NCBI GenBank assembly: GCA_963575745.1 | Contig: CAUYUJ010015746.1 | Span: 103,501 to 167,500 of the forward strand | Reading direction: 5' to 3' | Source: Prorocentrum cordatum | Lineage: Eukaryota > Sar > Dinophyceae > Prorocentrales > Prorocentraceae | Length of the DNA stretch: 64,000 nt | Shown: positions 23,201-34,984 of the stretch, one piece after another | How the letters are laid out: every line of letters begins with the position of its first letter | Position numbering within the stretch: position 1 is the stretch's first letter | Notes under the pieces: generated by a model | What the model saw: only the letters and a program-made list of their open reading frames with translations | Database searches by the model: none | What the model was told of the DNA's origin: nothing | Translations under genes and position numbers: made by a program

Positions 23201-24230
23201 GGAGGAGGAGGATGAGGAGAAGGGGAGGAGGGGAGGAGGAATGACGACGCGGGTGCGACGCGGCAGTGAAGCAAACCATAACCCCACTAAGCATGTGGGG
23301 GATGACAACGACCATGGCCATCACCGTGACGATAACCACACGGACGACGACGAGGTCCACGACAAGCACCGCAATCACGACCCTGGCCAAGACCACAATC
23401 ACGACCGCGACCACACCAACTACCACCACGACGTCGACGATGTCCTCTACGACGACTGGCCACGACCACAACAACAACGACCACGGCCATGACCAAGACC
23501 ACGGCAACGATCACGACCAAAACCAAAACCACGACGACCACAACCACCACGACCACGACCACGACGTTGGGGGTGGCCAGGCGACAACCACGACGGCGTC
23601 AACAACCACCACGGCGTCAATGACGATAACGACAACGGCCATGACGACGACGAAAAATGCAAAAACAACGAGCACGACCACGGCCGCGATCACGCCGACG
23701 ACGAAACCGAAACCGATGATGGTAATGAAGACGACCACGACGATGGCCACGACCGCAACCACGAGCAGCACCACGGCCACGACCACGACGGCATCGCCCA
23801 CGACGGTCGTAACGACGACAACGACGGCGACGACGATCACGACGGCCACCGCGACCCCGACGACGACGACCAAGACATCGACAACGATAACCACTGCCAC
23901 GACGACGGACACGGCAACGACCATGACCACGACCACGGCTACGACAACGACCACGCTGAACACGAGATCGCGCACGACGGTTACGACAACGACAACAACA
24001 GCAACGTCGACGAGCACGACCACGACGATGACGAAGACGACCACAGTCACGACAACGACTACGACTACAACAACTACCACGACCCCGACCACGACGACGC
24101 CGACGAGCATCACGGCCACGGTGACCACGACCACAACGACCACAACAACCAGGGCGACCACGACCACGTCCACGGCCACGATGACGATCACGACCACGCC
24201 GATTATTTTACGACCCAAGCATCATGACGA
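20167..24230. repeat. Giant inverted repeat, right arm
   Basis: Mirror of the left arm: unique block (20235-20350), GAC-rich tract (20350-20815), block with TGTGCCTGGACGAACGTC (20855-20975), NotI-site array in reverse orientation (20975-22935), unique block (22935-23020), decamer array (23025-23180), GGA tract (23180-23240), the bridge containing the complement of TTCACTGCCGCGTCGCACCC (about 23250-23275), and an outer GAC-rich tract (23290-24225). Confidence 0.85.
20975..22935. repeat. NotI-site tandem array, right arm (inverted)
   Basis: More than twenty units of the reverse complement of the left array, again in long and short forms (core GATAGCGGCCGCGGTGAGAG, ACCACCCCCTGCGCACCCCC, TCTGGCGTCGAGAA). 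Unit order and copy number differ from the left arm, showing independent turnover. Confidence 0.9.
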
Positions 24231-25481
24231 CGACCATCCCATTTTCCACCCCCCTAGCCCTTCGAGCCCGCTTCACCATGAGCCCGACGAGCCCCATGAG
24301 CCGTACGAGCCCCATGCACCTTAAGGGCCCTAAGAGCCTTGGGCTTTCTGCGCTCTATTAGTATGACGAGCCATACGCCCCCCATGACTATTGTGAGCCC
24401 TATGAGGCACACTGGTCGCATGAGCCTTAAGCGTGAGCCTCATGAGCCCCAGTACCCCCTTATTCGCCTGATGAGCCCTATGGGGCCCTGGATCACATAC
24501 GAGCCCAACGAGACCTGTTAGCCCAATGATCCCTGTCGGCCTGCTCTCCCAATTCCCTTCCCGCAGTAATCCTACTCCTGTTCCGCCTCCTCGTTCCCCT
24601 CGTGCCTCATGGACATCAGCATGATCACCATCATCATCCTCATGATCCTCATCATCATTTCCATCATGAACAGCGTCATCATGGCAATCAGCATCGCCAC
24701 CAACATCATTACCAACATCATCGTCATCACCAGCATGATCCTCACCATCACCCCTCATCTGCAGCATCATCATCTTTCTCATCCTCCTATTCATCCCTCC
24801 CCATCCTCATCCCCCCCTCCTCCTCCTCCGTCCCCTCCCACTCCGATTCGGTGGCGACGAAGGCAGTGATGCTGACGTGCTTTTCATCCTCTTCGCTCTC
24901 CCTTTCGTTATTTTTGTTTGTTTGTGTTCATTTATCAGAAACCTCTTCCCTCCTCCTTATCCTCTCCCCTCCCCCTCCCTCCTCCTTATCGTCTTCCCTC
25001 CTCATCCTCTTCCCTCCTTCACTATCTCTCCTCATCCTCTTCCCTCCTCCTTATCATCTTCCCTCTTCCTGCTTATATGTTCATTAGTTGTGTTCGTTTT
25101 TTTTGTTTGGTAGTATGTTGTTTATGTGTGTGTGTGCTGTTTTGGTTTGTTTTGTTTTTTTTTGTTGGTTTCTTGTTTGTTTTTTGTTTGTTATTATGTA
25201 TGCTGATTTTTCGTTTTTTTGATTGTTCTTCCATGTTGTTGTTATGTTTTGTTTGTTTATGATCGTTTTTTTTTTTTTTTTTTTTTTTTTGTTCCCCATT
25301 TTTTCCCTCTTAGTTGTTTGCTTATGTTTGTGTGATGGTTGTGTTTTTGCTTTTTCTTTGAAAGGAATTAAAAAATGAAGCAACATGTTGTTTCCTCAAA
25401 CCATTATAATTATAAAATAGTATCAAATAGTTGCTTAACATACCTATCACAAATAGTTATTTGATAGTTCAGATACTTTGA
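24231..25481. other. Spacer: GAGCCC-rich, CAT-rich, CTTCCTCC-rich and T-rich tracts
   Basis: About 24260-24510 repeats words like GAGCCCCATGAGCC. About 24600-24770 is CAT-rich. About 24940-25075 repeats TCCTCATCCTCTTCCC-type units. About 25090-25300 is T-rich, including a T-run of about 22. No gene seen. Confidence 0.6.
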
Positions 25482-25495
25482 GGCGGGCCTCAAAG

Positions 25496-26405
25496 CAGCG
25501 CCTAGCTCGCCCACGCGGGGGGCCTCCGCGGCTGCGTCAAAGTCCTCGAAGCCTGCTGCATTAGGGGGGGGGGGGGGGGCGCGGCCGCGGCGTCGGGGGG
25601 GGGGGTCCAACTCGCCAGTGGCGTCTGCGTCATCTTCGCAGATGATGCCGTCGAGGGGCGCCTCTTCGACGTTCCACGCGTCGATCGGGCGCCCTCGGCG
25701 CGAGGCTCGCGAGGCGATCGCGCGATGCGGGGATCGAACGGAGGTGCCGGGGTAGGCGGCGATCAGGCGCGCATCGACGCCCCCGAAGCCTCGCAGCGTC
25801 AGGCGCATCCGCATGGCGCGCGTTTTCTGAGCGGGGTCTGTTCTCGCATATCAACTTCCAGTCGCCCACCCGCCTGCGCCCCATGATGTTCCTCGCCCCC
25901 TCGGAGGCAGTTGTGGCCCACCCAGACTTGGAGTTATATTGCAACGGGCGTCTAAAGCTCCGATCATGATATTTCGGCACGCGCGCGCGGCACGGGCGCC
26001 GCCAATTCCCGTCCCGGCCAGCCCAGCTCCGCCCCTCCCCCGAATCAGCGCGCGCCCCCCCCGCCGCCCCTCCAAACTGCCAGCCCGGCGCCCCCTCGCC
26101 CCGCAGCCAGCGCGCCCCTGCAGCCCCGACCACTTCGCCTTGCCACACGCGAGCGGCCCCGGCACAGCCCGCCCCCCTCCGAGCCAGCCCAGCTCCCCCA
26201 CCCCCCCCGGCCAGCGCGCCCCCTACGCCCCGACCGCTTCCCGGAGGGTCGTGGGTGCTAGGTTCCAGCATCCGCAGCTAAGATACTTTAATGTTCTAGG
26301 GGGTGGGTCTCTTGGGACTGCCAGGCCCTTCTGCTTGGTCTAACTGAATTTAATTTCGGGTTGTAGGCCGCCAGCAGGGCCTCCTCGTCGATGGCCGCGG
26401 CCGCA
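25496..26405. other. GC-rich stretch with poly-G runs, no gene recognised
   Basis: Two long G runs (about 25565-25580 and 25595-25607) and GC-rich sequence open on both strands. Nothing recognisable until the LINE remnant. Confidence 0.35.
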
Positions 26406-27341
26406 TCAGCCGCGGCCCCTGAGGCCGCTTGCGGGTTCGTCTGGAGGAAGTGCGTCGGCTTGCTGGTCCTGCAGTGGCGTAGCAGGAGCCCAGCGGTCTG
26501 CGCCGTTGGCTGGCGCCGGGAGGCCGCGGCTGGGAGGGCCGCGAGTTTGGCGAAGAGCTCTGTGCAGCGCAGCGTGCCTTCGCCCCGCCGTCTCCGCGCG
26601 GAGCACATTCGCCTCCGCCGCGCGCAGGTCCACGCGACGCCCGTCGCTCTGGTCCGGCATCCCTCCCGCAGGCAGGGGGGGCCCGAACAGCGCGCCCGCG
26701 AGGGACAAACCCTCCGCGCGCCATTGCGCCTCCAGGCCGGGAGGGTCGCGCCCGCGGACCAGGCCTGCGTTTTCCGCGGGTCCAATTCCAAGGCGAAGTC
26801 GGCCAGAGCTGCCTGCGCCGCCACCTGCGCGTCGCTTGCGAGCGCCGCGGGCGCCAGCGCGACGGCATCGTCCAGGGAGGCGAGGACGCGCGCGGCGCTG
26901 GGGTCCAGCCCCCGCCAGCCCCGCGGCCGCTCGCATGGCTTCTTCCAGGGCGCGCGGGCGAGGCCGCATCCCGCAAGCAAGAAGCAGCGACGCCAGCGGG
27001 TCCCCCTGGTCCACCCCGCCGGCGTTATGGCGTTATGGCGCACAGGCGATAGCAGACGCCCGACGCGTCCCAGAAGTAGTGCTCGGTCTCTTGGGGCTCT
27101 CGTGAGGCAACAATTCTGGTACCGCTTCCTCCAGCTCGAACAGGAAGGCCTCCCGGTTGGCGGAGCAGTACGCGTTCTTGGCGTCAAGCGCGATTGCCAC
27201 CAAACTGGAGTCAGCCTTCACCAGGACTGGCGTTTTGTGCGCCAGAAACTCTGCGCCCGCAGCCGTGCCCACCATAAACTGCTGTTTCCCCATCGCTTCA
27301 GCCAGCTCGTGCTTGCGGAGCGTCACCAGCGCCCAGCCCAC
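26406..27341 (-). pseudogene. Non-LTR (LINE) reverse transcriptase remnant
   Basis: Minus-strand pieces of a LINE-type reverse transcriptase palm occur in three frames. The first (27341-27033) holds a motif A-like LDAKNAYCSANREAF followed by LFELEEAVPELLP. A second frame continues across about 27060-27000. A third (27014-26406) begins with the motif-B-like VDQGDPLASLLLACG (QGDPLxxLLF in the family), followed by RALEEAMR. Needing three frames over 900 bp, and showing no YADD box that I can find, indicates a dead fragment. Dinoflagellate genomes carry many such LINEs. The fragment has no visible endonuclease domain or poly-A tail. Confidence 0.65.
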
Positions 27342-27559
27342 CAGCCGTGCGCGGCGGATGCTGCGGCTGCGTCCTCGGGCGCGGGCGGCCGCCCGCGTAG
27401 CCCCGGCGCCGATGCCGGCGCGCGCTTGCGCGAGCCCCCCCCCCCCCCCCCAGAAGTTGCGCTTGTGGCTGGGACGCCGTCCGTGGGAGCGACGGCCAGG
27501 CGGGGCGCCCGGCCGCGGCGCGCTCTGATGCGGGCGCAGGGGCGCCCGCCCAGACAGCC

Positions 27560-28125
27560 CTGCACCGCCGTCCTCCTCCTCCTCCTTCTCCTCCTCCTCG
27601 TCCTCCTCGTCCTCGTCCTCCTCGTCCTCCTCGTCGTCCTCCTCCTCCTCCTCCTCCTCCTCCTCCTTCTTCTACAATTACACAATATGAAAATACTCTC
27701 CCACTTCCCCTGATGGCGTCCCGAAGATATCCGACACCCCCCGCGTATTGTTTTTTTACACACAGGATTCCCGGGAAACGGGTTTTCGCTGTTTTTTTCT
27801 CTCAAAATGCTGCTCTCGCTGAGGCGCCGGCCTCATTTCTGCTCCCGAAGCGTTCCGAATCGTGCTCCCGCTGCAGCGTGGGCCTCATTTTCGGATCGGT
27901 TTTGGCCTCCGTCGTTCAGGATGGCGTTCTCGCCCCAGCGCGGGCCTCTTTCTCGCGCGCCCATCCGCCCGCCACCACCGCGCCGCACCACCACCACCAC
28001 CACCACCACCACCACCACCACCACCACCCACCACCAGCACCACCACCACCACCACCAGCACCACCATCACCACCACCACCACCCACCACCACCACCACCA
28101 CCACCACCACAACCACACACGCACG
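27560..28125. repeat. CTC microsatellite (27570-27675) and CAC microsatellite (27985-28125)
   Basis: Two triplet tracts separated by about 300 bp of ordinary sequence. The CAC tract is followed by (GCAC)n (28125-28145). Confidence 0.9.
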
Positions 28126-28489
28126 CACGCACGCACGCACGCACGCGCACCACCACCCACTACGCACGCGCGCGCGGAGCCACAAGTCCGCTACGACACG
28201 CGTCCGCGGATAGAGAAAATCAGCGCCATGGTAAGGGATGGGAGGGAGGGGTAGGACGTCAGATATGACGCGAGCGCACCTAGCTTGTCATCCCCCCCTC
28301 CCTCACTACCTCCCTTGCTTCCTCGCTCCTCCTCCTCCTCCTCCCCCATCTCCCTCCTCCTCCCCGTTTCCTGATACATAAGTCCCCCCGGTCGCACCCC
28401 CAGGCGTATCGATCGGGCGGGTCGGACGGGTCGCCTGAAGCTTCCTCGCCGATAGGATCCTGAAGCTTGAAATGTGCAACAGCTTCTAG
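28126..28489. other. No gene recognised
   Basis: GC-rich spacer with a CTC-rich patch at 28325-28350. Confidence 0.35.
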
Positions 28490-29130
28490 GTTGAAGAGCG
28501 GGCGATTCTCAACATAAAATGAAACTCTCGCCTGAGCGCCGCGCACAATCGTCCAGAACCTTTGCAGTAGCTTCAAGGATGGAGGCGGTTCCTTTCCAAA
28601 CAGCGTCTTTCGCGTGAACGTCGCACACATGTTTCTTGAACGTGCGCCTCAGCTTCAAGAGTGGAAGGCGGCTCCTTTTCAAAATTTGGTTCTCGCGTTA
28701 GCGCCAAGCGCATTCGTCTTAAACGTTGGAGTACAATTAAGCGTGTTCTGGTACGGCTTACGATACGATGACCCGCTAGTCACGTTGATTTTGCGGCGGT
28801 GAAGTCCCAGGAATACTGCTTTGGCACGATTTTGGATTGTCAGGATGCAGCACTCACGTTGGTTTGCGGTGTTGGAGTCGCAGGACTGGCGTCCTGGTAC
28901 AATTCAGGATAGTCAGGACGCAACAATCCCGTTGATTCGCGGCATTGACGTCCCCAACATAACGTGGTGGTATGCGTCAATATTCTCAGAATATGGTCAT
29001 AAACTTTGACATTTCGCAATCTACATACATTCGTGTAGGGGCATATGAAGAGGGAACTTGGACTCAAATAGTTGCAACATTGTTGGTGCGTCTTGGGCTT
29101 GGGCTTGCATTGGTCCTCCTCCTCCTCCTC
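28490..29130. repeat. Inverted relative of the 7.8-9.6 kb module
   Basis: Contains the complement of the ~77-bp unit (for example CAAAATTTGGTTCTCGCGTTAGCGC near 28680) and, at about 29045-29115, the complement of the unique stretch found at 7890-7960 and 8840-8910, followed by CTC repeats in place of GGA. It is therefore the same module in opposite orientation. Confidence 0.55.
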
Positions 29131-29370
29131 CTCCTCCCTCCTCGTCCTTCCTCGTCCTTCCTGCCTCCTTCCTCCTTCCTCCTCTTCCTCCTCCTCCTTT
29201 TTCCTCCTTGCTCCTCCTTCCTCCTCCTCCTTCTCCTCCTCCTCCTCCCTTTTCCCTCCTCCCTGCCTGCCTCCCTCTCTCCCTCGTGCCCCGAATCCGC
29301 GGCCACGCACACACCCACACACAATCACACACACACACACACTCGCGCACTCGGTCACGCTCACGCGCGT
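29110..29370. repeat. CTC-rich tract followed by CA repeats
   Basis: (CTC/TTC)n to about 29280, then (CACACA)n and CACGCA-type repeats (29305-29370). Confidence 0.85.
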
Positions 29371-30379
29371 TCTGGTGTTCACTATCTACCAACTACCCCG
29401 ATGCACATAATCATACACGGGCACGCACACGCGTTCGCACTCACAAGCGAGCGCGTGCAAACACGCGAATGCGTACGCACCTTTGTAATCCGCACGCAAG
29501 GCTGTGCACACGCGCGTAAACGCAAAGGCAACCTGCATCTTGCGGTGAACCATACATTTCCGCACGCACACCAATAGTCTAAGCACACGCTCGCGCGCGC
29601 GATGCGCGTGTGCATCACCCTCCGCTCGCCCTACTGCTCATCCGCCGTCACCATCTCCTCGTCTGCCCCCTCCGCCGCCTCCACCTCCGCCTCTCCCTGC
29701 TACGACTCCCCCACCCGTCCCCCCACTGCCCAGCTCCTCTTCAACGCTCCCTCCCAGCCTGCTCTGCGTTTCTGCAGAGAACGGAGGAGGAGGCGGAGGT
29801 GGAGGAGGAGGAGGAGGAAGAGGCCTGCTCTGCGGTACTCCTCGGCTAAAGATCCCCTGGCGGCAGGGCCCTCTCACACAGCAGGCGGCAGCAGCCTCGA
29901 GCACGCGGTTGGGCGTGTTGTACTGCCTGGCAGCAGGGCGCCCGTCTCGACGGCCGAGAAAGGGACGAGCACAATCGGGACTCAGGCTAGACGAACATCC
30001 TTCAAAAACATGACCCCCCCGCGGCCAAAATAAAGAGAACATCCAAGGCCGCCCCAGGATGCACAAGAACATCCAACAAACATGACGAACACGAGGGCAC
30101 TCTCCCCGAACCGGCCTCGATCTTATACGTACCTCGGTCCGACTAGAAGACGAGGAACTGCAGGGATAACGGCGGGGTGAGGAATGGTGACCTGCTCGCC
30201 CAGACGAGAGCGCGATGCTGGATCTCCGCCCAAGGATCGCCTGGACGAGGAGGAGGGGGACGGGGGGGGGAGGAAGGGAACAGGGTGGGGAATCAAGAAG
30301 AAATTGGGATCAGGATGAGAAGTCGGACAGAGGAGGCGAGCGAGGAGCGGGCAGAGATGAGGGGAAACTCGACGGGGCC
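29371..30379. other. No gene; includes fragment of repeat A
   Basis: About 30120-30150 matches the 3' end of repeat A (TACCTCGGTCCGACT). A GGA tract lies at about 29785-29820. ORFs here lack recognisable motifs. Confidence 0.4.
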
Positions 30380-31640
30380 CTTAGGGCTCTCTATCCCAAG
30401 ATGGCACCGAGATCGCCACGAATCCCCCAAGAGGACCCGAGATATCCCTGATAAGCCCCCAAGGAAGCCCCACGAGACCCCACGCAGTCTTTCAAAATGT
30501 CTCTTGTCCACGAGCCGAGCACAGTGGCGGGTTGTGCCAATAACAAGTGTATCCACCGCACCCGGTAACTTCCAAGAAGGGTTGCTGGCGTGCCAATCGA
30601 TAGCTGTTCGAACCCTTTTTCGAAAAAGCCCCACCACAGCCATCTGGGCGAAGGTGGTATGACACATTGTTTTCATCTCTGTTCGAAAACCCCTTGCTTT
30701 CCCTGGTCGTGGGAGGGGGTGGCCCTCCCCCCACCGCCCCTGGTTCTGGACGGGTGAGGGGCGAGGGGCTAGAGCGTCCAAGGTTGCCCAAAATGTCTCC
30801 AAGAGGGCCCCAAATTCTACAAGATCGCCTCCAAAATGGCCAATGCTACTTCACGATGGCATAGAATAGCCTCCGACATGCCCCCCAAACGTCCCCAAAA
30901 CGGTTCCAAGCGCCCTCCGAGCCTTCCCAAGCACCCCCCAAGAGGCCAACGTCCTTCAAACACATTACGCTTTTCGCTTCTCGCTTTTCGTGGTTTGCCT
31001 TCTCGCTTTTCGTTTCCGATTGGCCTTTCAAGTTTCGAAATTACCCTGATCTGGCACAAGCGCCTCAAGAAGGGCCCAAGAGGGCCCCGAGACGGCCCCC
31101 AAAGCGTCCAAGAGCGCCCCAAGAGACTACAATACGCTTTCTTCAGTCTCCGATGGGGGGGGGGATGGGGAGCTGAATTGAAGCCTTCCTCTTTTGCTGG
31201 CTATGGGGCCCAAGGCCGTCGCAAGAGGGCCTCCAGAGCCCCCCGAAGAGACCCACGAGGGCCCCGAGACCCTCCGAAAGAGCTTCTAGAGAGCCCCAAG
31301 GGGCCCTACGGGTACCCCAAGAGGGCGCCAAGATTGCTCCAAAGTCCCCCCAAAACCTCTCGCAGCAACATATTGGCAAACGCCGCGCGCTCATCCTCCT
31401 TGTCCTGGTCCGTTCCTTCGTTCCTCCCTTCCTTCCTGCGATATTTTCTGCATGGGCTAGTGGGGTCATGCGAAGCGCCAAGACTTCCCGATGATCTCCA
31501 GCAGAGTTCGCTGGCCACACATCAAGGCCCCAAAGGTAAACAAAGTCCTCCTCTATGGCCTCCAAGACGGCCAAGATGGCCCAACATGGTCTCCAATACG
31601 GTCTTAAGAGGCCTCCAAGATGGCCCCACGACGCCATCGC
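30380..31640. repeat. Degenerate CCCAAGAGG/GGCCCC repeat tract
   Basis: Same family as 3850-5060, interrupted at about 30490-30780 and 30960-31060 by other sequence. Confidence 0.6.
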
Positions 31641-31730
31641 AACGCAACGCAAAAGTAAGACGCGGAGGCGCGTGGACACAACTCTACATGCAATGGCGGC
31701 AGACAGCGGACTGCCAAGCCACCCGGTCCC

Positions 31731-31834
31731 TCAGATCTGCTGGTACAAGACCAGCACGTCGTTGTACTTGACCTGTCCATCCGAGGCCAGTATGGCCTTG
31801 ACCTGGAATCTGTATGTCGAATCCTCTGCAGCCT
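31731..31834 (-). CDS. Candidate terminal exon of an unidentified gene
   Basis: On the minus strand a 34-codon frame ends in TGA (31731-31733) and encodes a compact, protein-like sequence (AEDSTYRFQVKAILASDG, then QVKYNDVLVLYQQI). It is preceded by an in-frame TAG and by ATTAG|GCTGCAG, a plausible AG|G splice acceptor of the dinoflagellate type. The amino-acid pattern (alternating hydrophobic residues, no low complexity) differs from everything nearby. No upstream exon was found in 31836-32140, so this may be the 3' end of a gene with a long intron, or a relic. Confidence 0.35.
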
Positions 31835-32139
31835 AATATGATATATGCATGGCCTCATTAAACAAGGGCCAAAGTGGTAACATACTTACAGACGCAACTG
31901 TATCTCATACACCCGAGAACGCATGCATACAACATGTGTACATAAATACTTAGTTTGGCCAGTGTGGACCGCAAGCCGTGATTTATTGTGAAATCTGCGG
32001 TGCAATCTAGGTGGAACAATCAATCACTTACTCAACGTGAAGCTGTCCTCTCCACTGCTCGTGCAAACATCCCACCCTCCCACCCGCAACTTGGTCGCAA
32101 TACCTCTGAAGACCGTGACGGCAGGTACCAAACGGCACT

Positions 32140-32740
32140 TGGCAACGACACCGACGTCGACGACGACAGCGAACACGACGACGACGCCGACAACGACTGC
32201 GACAACACCGACGACGTCACCAACGACTTCGACGACGACAACAGAGACGACGACACCGACGTCGACGACGACGCAGACACCGACGATGACGACGACAACG
32301 ACGCCGACGACGACGACGAAGACGACGACGACGACAACGGCGTCGCCAACGAAGACGACGACGACGAGGGAGGAGGGAGGACGACGACGGCGACAAAGAC
32401 GACAACGACGAGGGAGGAGGGAGGACGGCGACGACGCGAACGACGAAGAAGGAGGACAGCGACGTCGACGAAGCAACGACGAGGGAGGGGGGAAGACGAC
32501 GACGACGACGACGGCGACGAAATAGGAGGGACAACGACGAGACGCCGACGACGGACGACGACGACGACGAGGGAGGAGGAAGGACGACCACGGCGACAAC
32601 GACGACGGAAACGACTACGACGACAAAGAGGACGACGACGAGGAGGAAAAACAGAGGACGACGACGGCGACGACGACGACGAGGGAGGAGGGAGGACGGC
32701 GACGACGACGACGACGACGACTACGCAAGAGCGCGGGCGC
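32140..32740. repeat. GAC/CGA trinucleotide tract
   Basis: (GAC)n interrupted by GAGGGAGGAGG blocks, reading as Asp/Thr-rich frames on plus. Similar composition to the inner and outer GAC tracts of the giant palindrome. Confidence 0.85.
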
Positions 32741-32744
32741 ACGC

Positions 32745-33160
32745 TTTTGTTGAAAATCTATGCTGCGAAACCCTGTGTGTTCGTATGTGTTTTTGGACGC
32801 TCGGTTTTGAAATCCTTCCGAAGCCAGAAAGGTTTTTGAAGGATTTCGGCATGCGCGCGCGACGACGCGCGCGCGTGCACTTCGCCCCTTGTTTTGCAGA
32901 GGATTCTCGCGACGGCACGCGCGCAAGGGCGTTCGGCAGATTTCGACATGCGCGCGCACGAAGCCCGTTTAGTACTATTGTTTGAAATGGTTTCTTAAGA
33001 TTTCGCCAGGGCGCGCGCGTAAGCTTTTTTAAAGCCATCAGTGTTGCAAAGCCATGCTTTTATATGTTTTTTGGGAACTCGATTTTGAAATCCTTCCGAC
33101 ACCGAAGGTTTTCGAAGGATCTCGGCATGCGCGCGCGACGACGCGCGCATGTGCACGTCG
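32745..33160. repeat. Duplicated ~130-bp block
   Basis: Blocks at about 32745-32880 and 33025-33155 share TTTTGAAATCCTTCCGA followed by GGCATGCGCGCGCGACGACG, in the same order and orientation with about 280 bp spacing. Function unknown. Confidence 0.6.
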
Positions 33161-33600
33161 TCACATTTGTTGCAAGATATCCTTGAACACATATGATGTT
33201 TGATAAACGGGTGTGCGCGCATAGTATGTTTGCAGAGGATGGTGTGGGGGGGGGTCGATGCAAGTTTGGCTGGGATAGTATGAATCCACAAGTAATATGG
33301 AAATGTTGGTCAGATTTTTATATGTTTTGCATCGGTTCCCGGGGGATCGCTAACCCCGAGGGTTGTGGTGCTGGAACCTACTCTTTTTTCAGACAGGAGA
33401 ATCAATGTGGTGTAACCTAGGTGGTGGATTCCATGTGGTGCAAATCGACGCACGTCAATGCAAAGCATTGCAACGCAACACATAACAATACAACATTATC
33501 CTGGCAAAACAACCTAACAGCGATGTGTAGAAGCATATCTGGAAGCATTCCCCTTAAGATTTAGGTGAGAATCCAGTTGTAGAATTCTGCTGTTCTCGCA
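33161..33600. other. No gene recognised; GCAACGCA-like words
   Basis: About 33430-33510 contains degenerate GCAATGCAACGCA-type words like those after the right LTR (63850-64000). Otherwise unremarkable. Confidence 0.4.
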
Positions 33601-34604
33601 GTCGCAGCCTCAGCCTACCTCGGCTTGCCTCGGCCTCAGCCTCAGCCTGCCTCGGCCTCAGCCTCAGCCTCAGCCTGCCTCAGCCTCAGCCTCAGCCTGC
33701 CTCAGCCTCAGCCTGCATCAACCTCAGCCTCAGCCTGCCTCAGCCGCAGCTTGCCGCAGCCTCAGCCACAGCCTCAGCCTCAGCCTGCCTCAGCTTTAGC
33801 CACAGCCTCAGCCTGCCTCGGCTTGCCTCGGCCTCAGCCTCGAGGGCCTCGGCCTCAGCGTCAGCCTCAGCCTGCCTCAGCCTCAGCCTCAGCCTGCCTC
33901 AGCCTGAGCCTGCATCAGCCTCAGCCTCAGCCTCAGCCTCAGCCGCAGCTTGCCGCAGCGTCAGCCACAGCCACAGCCACAGCCTCAGCCTGCCTCAGCT
34001 TCAGCCTCAGCCTCAGCCTGCCTCGGCTTGCCTCAGCCTCAGCCTCAGCCTGCCTCGGCCTCGGCCTCAGCCTCAGCCTGCCTCGGCCTCAGCGTCAGCC
34101 TCTCAGCCTCAGCCTGCATCAGCCTCAGCCTCAGCCTGCCTCAGCCTCAGCCTCAGCCGCAACTTGCCTCAGCCTCAGCCACAGCCTTAGCCTCAGCCTC
34201 GAGGGCCTCAGCCTGCCTCAGCTTCAGCCTCGGCCTCAGCCTGCCTGGGCTTGCCTCGGCCTCAGCCTCAGCCTGCCTCGGCCTCAGCCTCAGCCTCAGC
34301 CTCAGCCTGCCTCAGCCTGCCTCAGCCGCAGCCTCAGCCTGCCTCAGCCGCAGCTTGCCTCAGCCTCAGCCTCAGCCGCAGCCTCAGCCTCAGCCTGCCT
34401 CAGCTTCAGCCTCAGCATCAGCCTGCCTCGGCTTGCCTCAGCCTCAGCCTCAGCCTGCCTCGGCCTCAGCCTCAGCCTTAGCCTCAGCCTGCCTCAGCGT
34501 CAGCCTCTCAGCCTCAGCCTGCATCAGCCTCAGCCTCAGCCTCAGCCTGCCTCAGGCTCAGTCTCAGCCTGCTTCAGCCTCAGCCTGCCTCAGCCTCAGC
34601 CTCA
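33601..34604 (+). repeat. CAGCCT minisatellite (~1 kb)
   Basis: Imperfect hexamer TCAGCC/CAGCCT with periodic TGCCTCAGCC higher-order units. It keeps the plus strand open for over 330 codons as Ala/Ser/Gln/Pro/Leu-rich sequence; I regard this as repeat-driven. It abuts the 73-bp array. Confidence 0.9.
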
Positions 34605-34895
34605 CAGTTGGCTCCGGGCAATCAAAATGTAGCCTGGGAATTGTGTTCTGGGAACACGAAGAACACGAAGTGGCCTACAGTTGGCTCCTGGCATTCAAAA
34701 TGTGGCCCGGGAGTGGTGTTCTGGGAACACGAAAAACACGAAGTGGCCTACAGTTGGCTCCGGGCATTCAAAATGTGGCCCGGGAGTGGTGTTCTGGGAA
34801 TTCGAAGACCGCGAAGTGGCCTACAGTTGGCTCCGGGCATTCAAAATCATGCCCAGGAATGGAGTTCTGGGACCTCGAAGACCACGAAATGTGTA
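34605..34895. repeat. Four tandem copies of a 73-bp unit
   Basis: Copies start at 34605, 34678, 34751 and 34824 (each begins CAGTTGGCTCC) with exact 73-bp spacing and slight divergence. The period is not a multiple of three, so a translated repeat shifts frame each unit. The array lies 90 bp from the left LTR of the retrotransposon. Confidence 0.9.
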
Positions 34896-34984
34896 ACTGT
34901 TTGTTTAAAACTACTTCCGCGGTTTCTCCCCGGATCCTGCCCGGACCCCCCTGGGGAGTCATGATGCTCTCTTTTGACCCCACT

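Noticed and set aside
33625-34632. 335-codon plus-strand ORF over the CAGCCT minisatellite
   Set aside because: Ala/Ser/Gln/Pro/Leu periodicity follows entirely from the hexamer repeat; other frames stay open too.
34980-34984. Clean 5-bp target-site duplication of the retrotransposon
   Set aside because: Left CCACT and right ACTAG (or TCACT with shifted ends) do not match fully; only ACT/CACT is shared.
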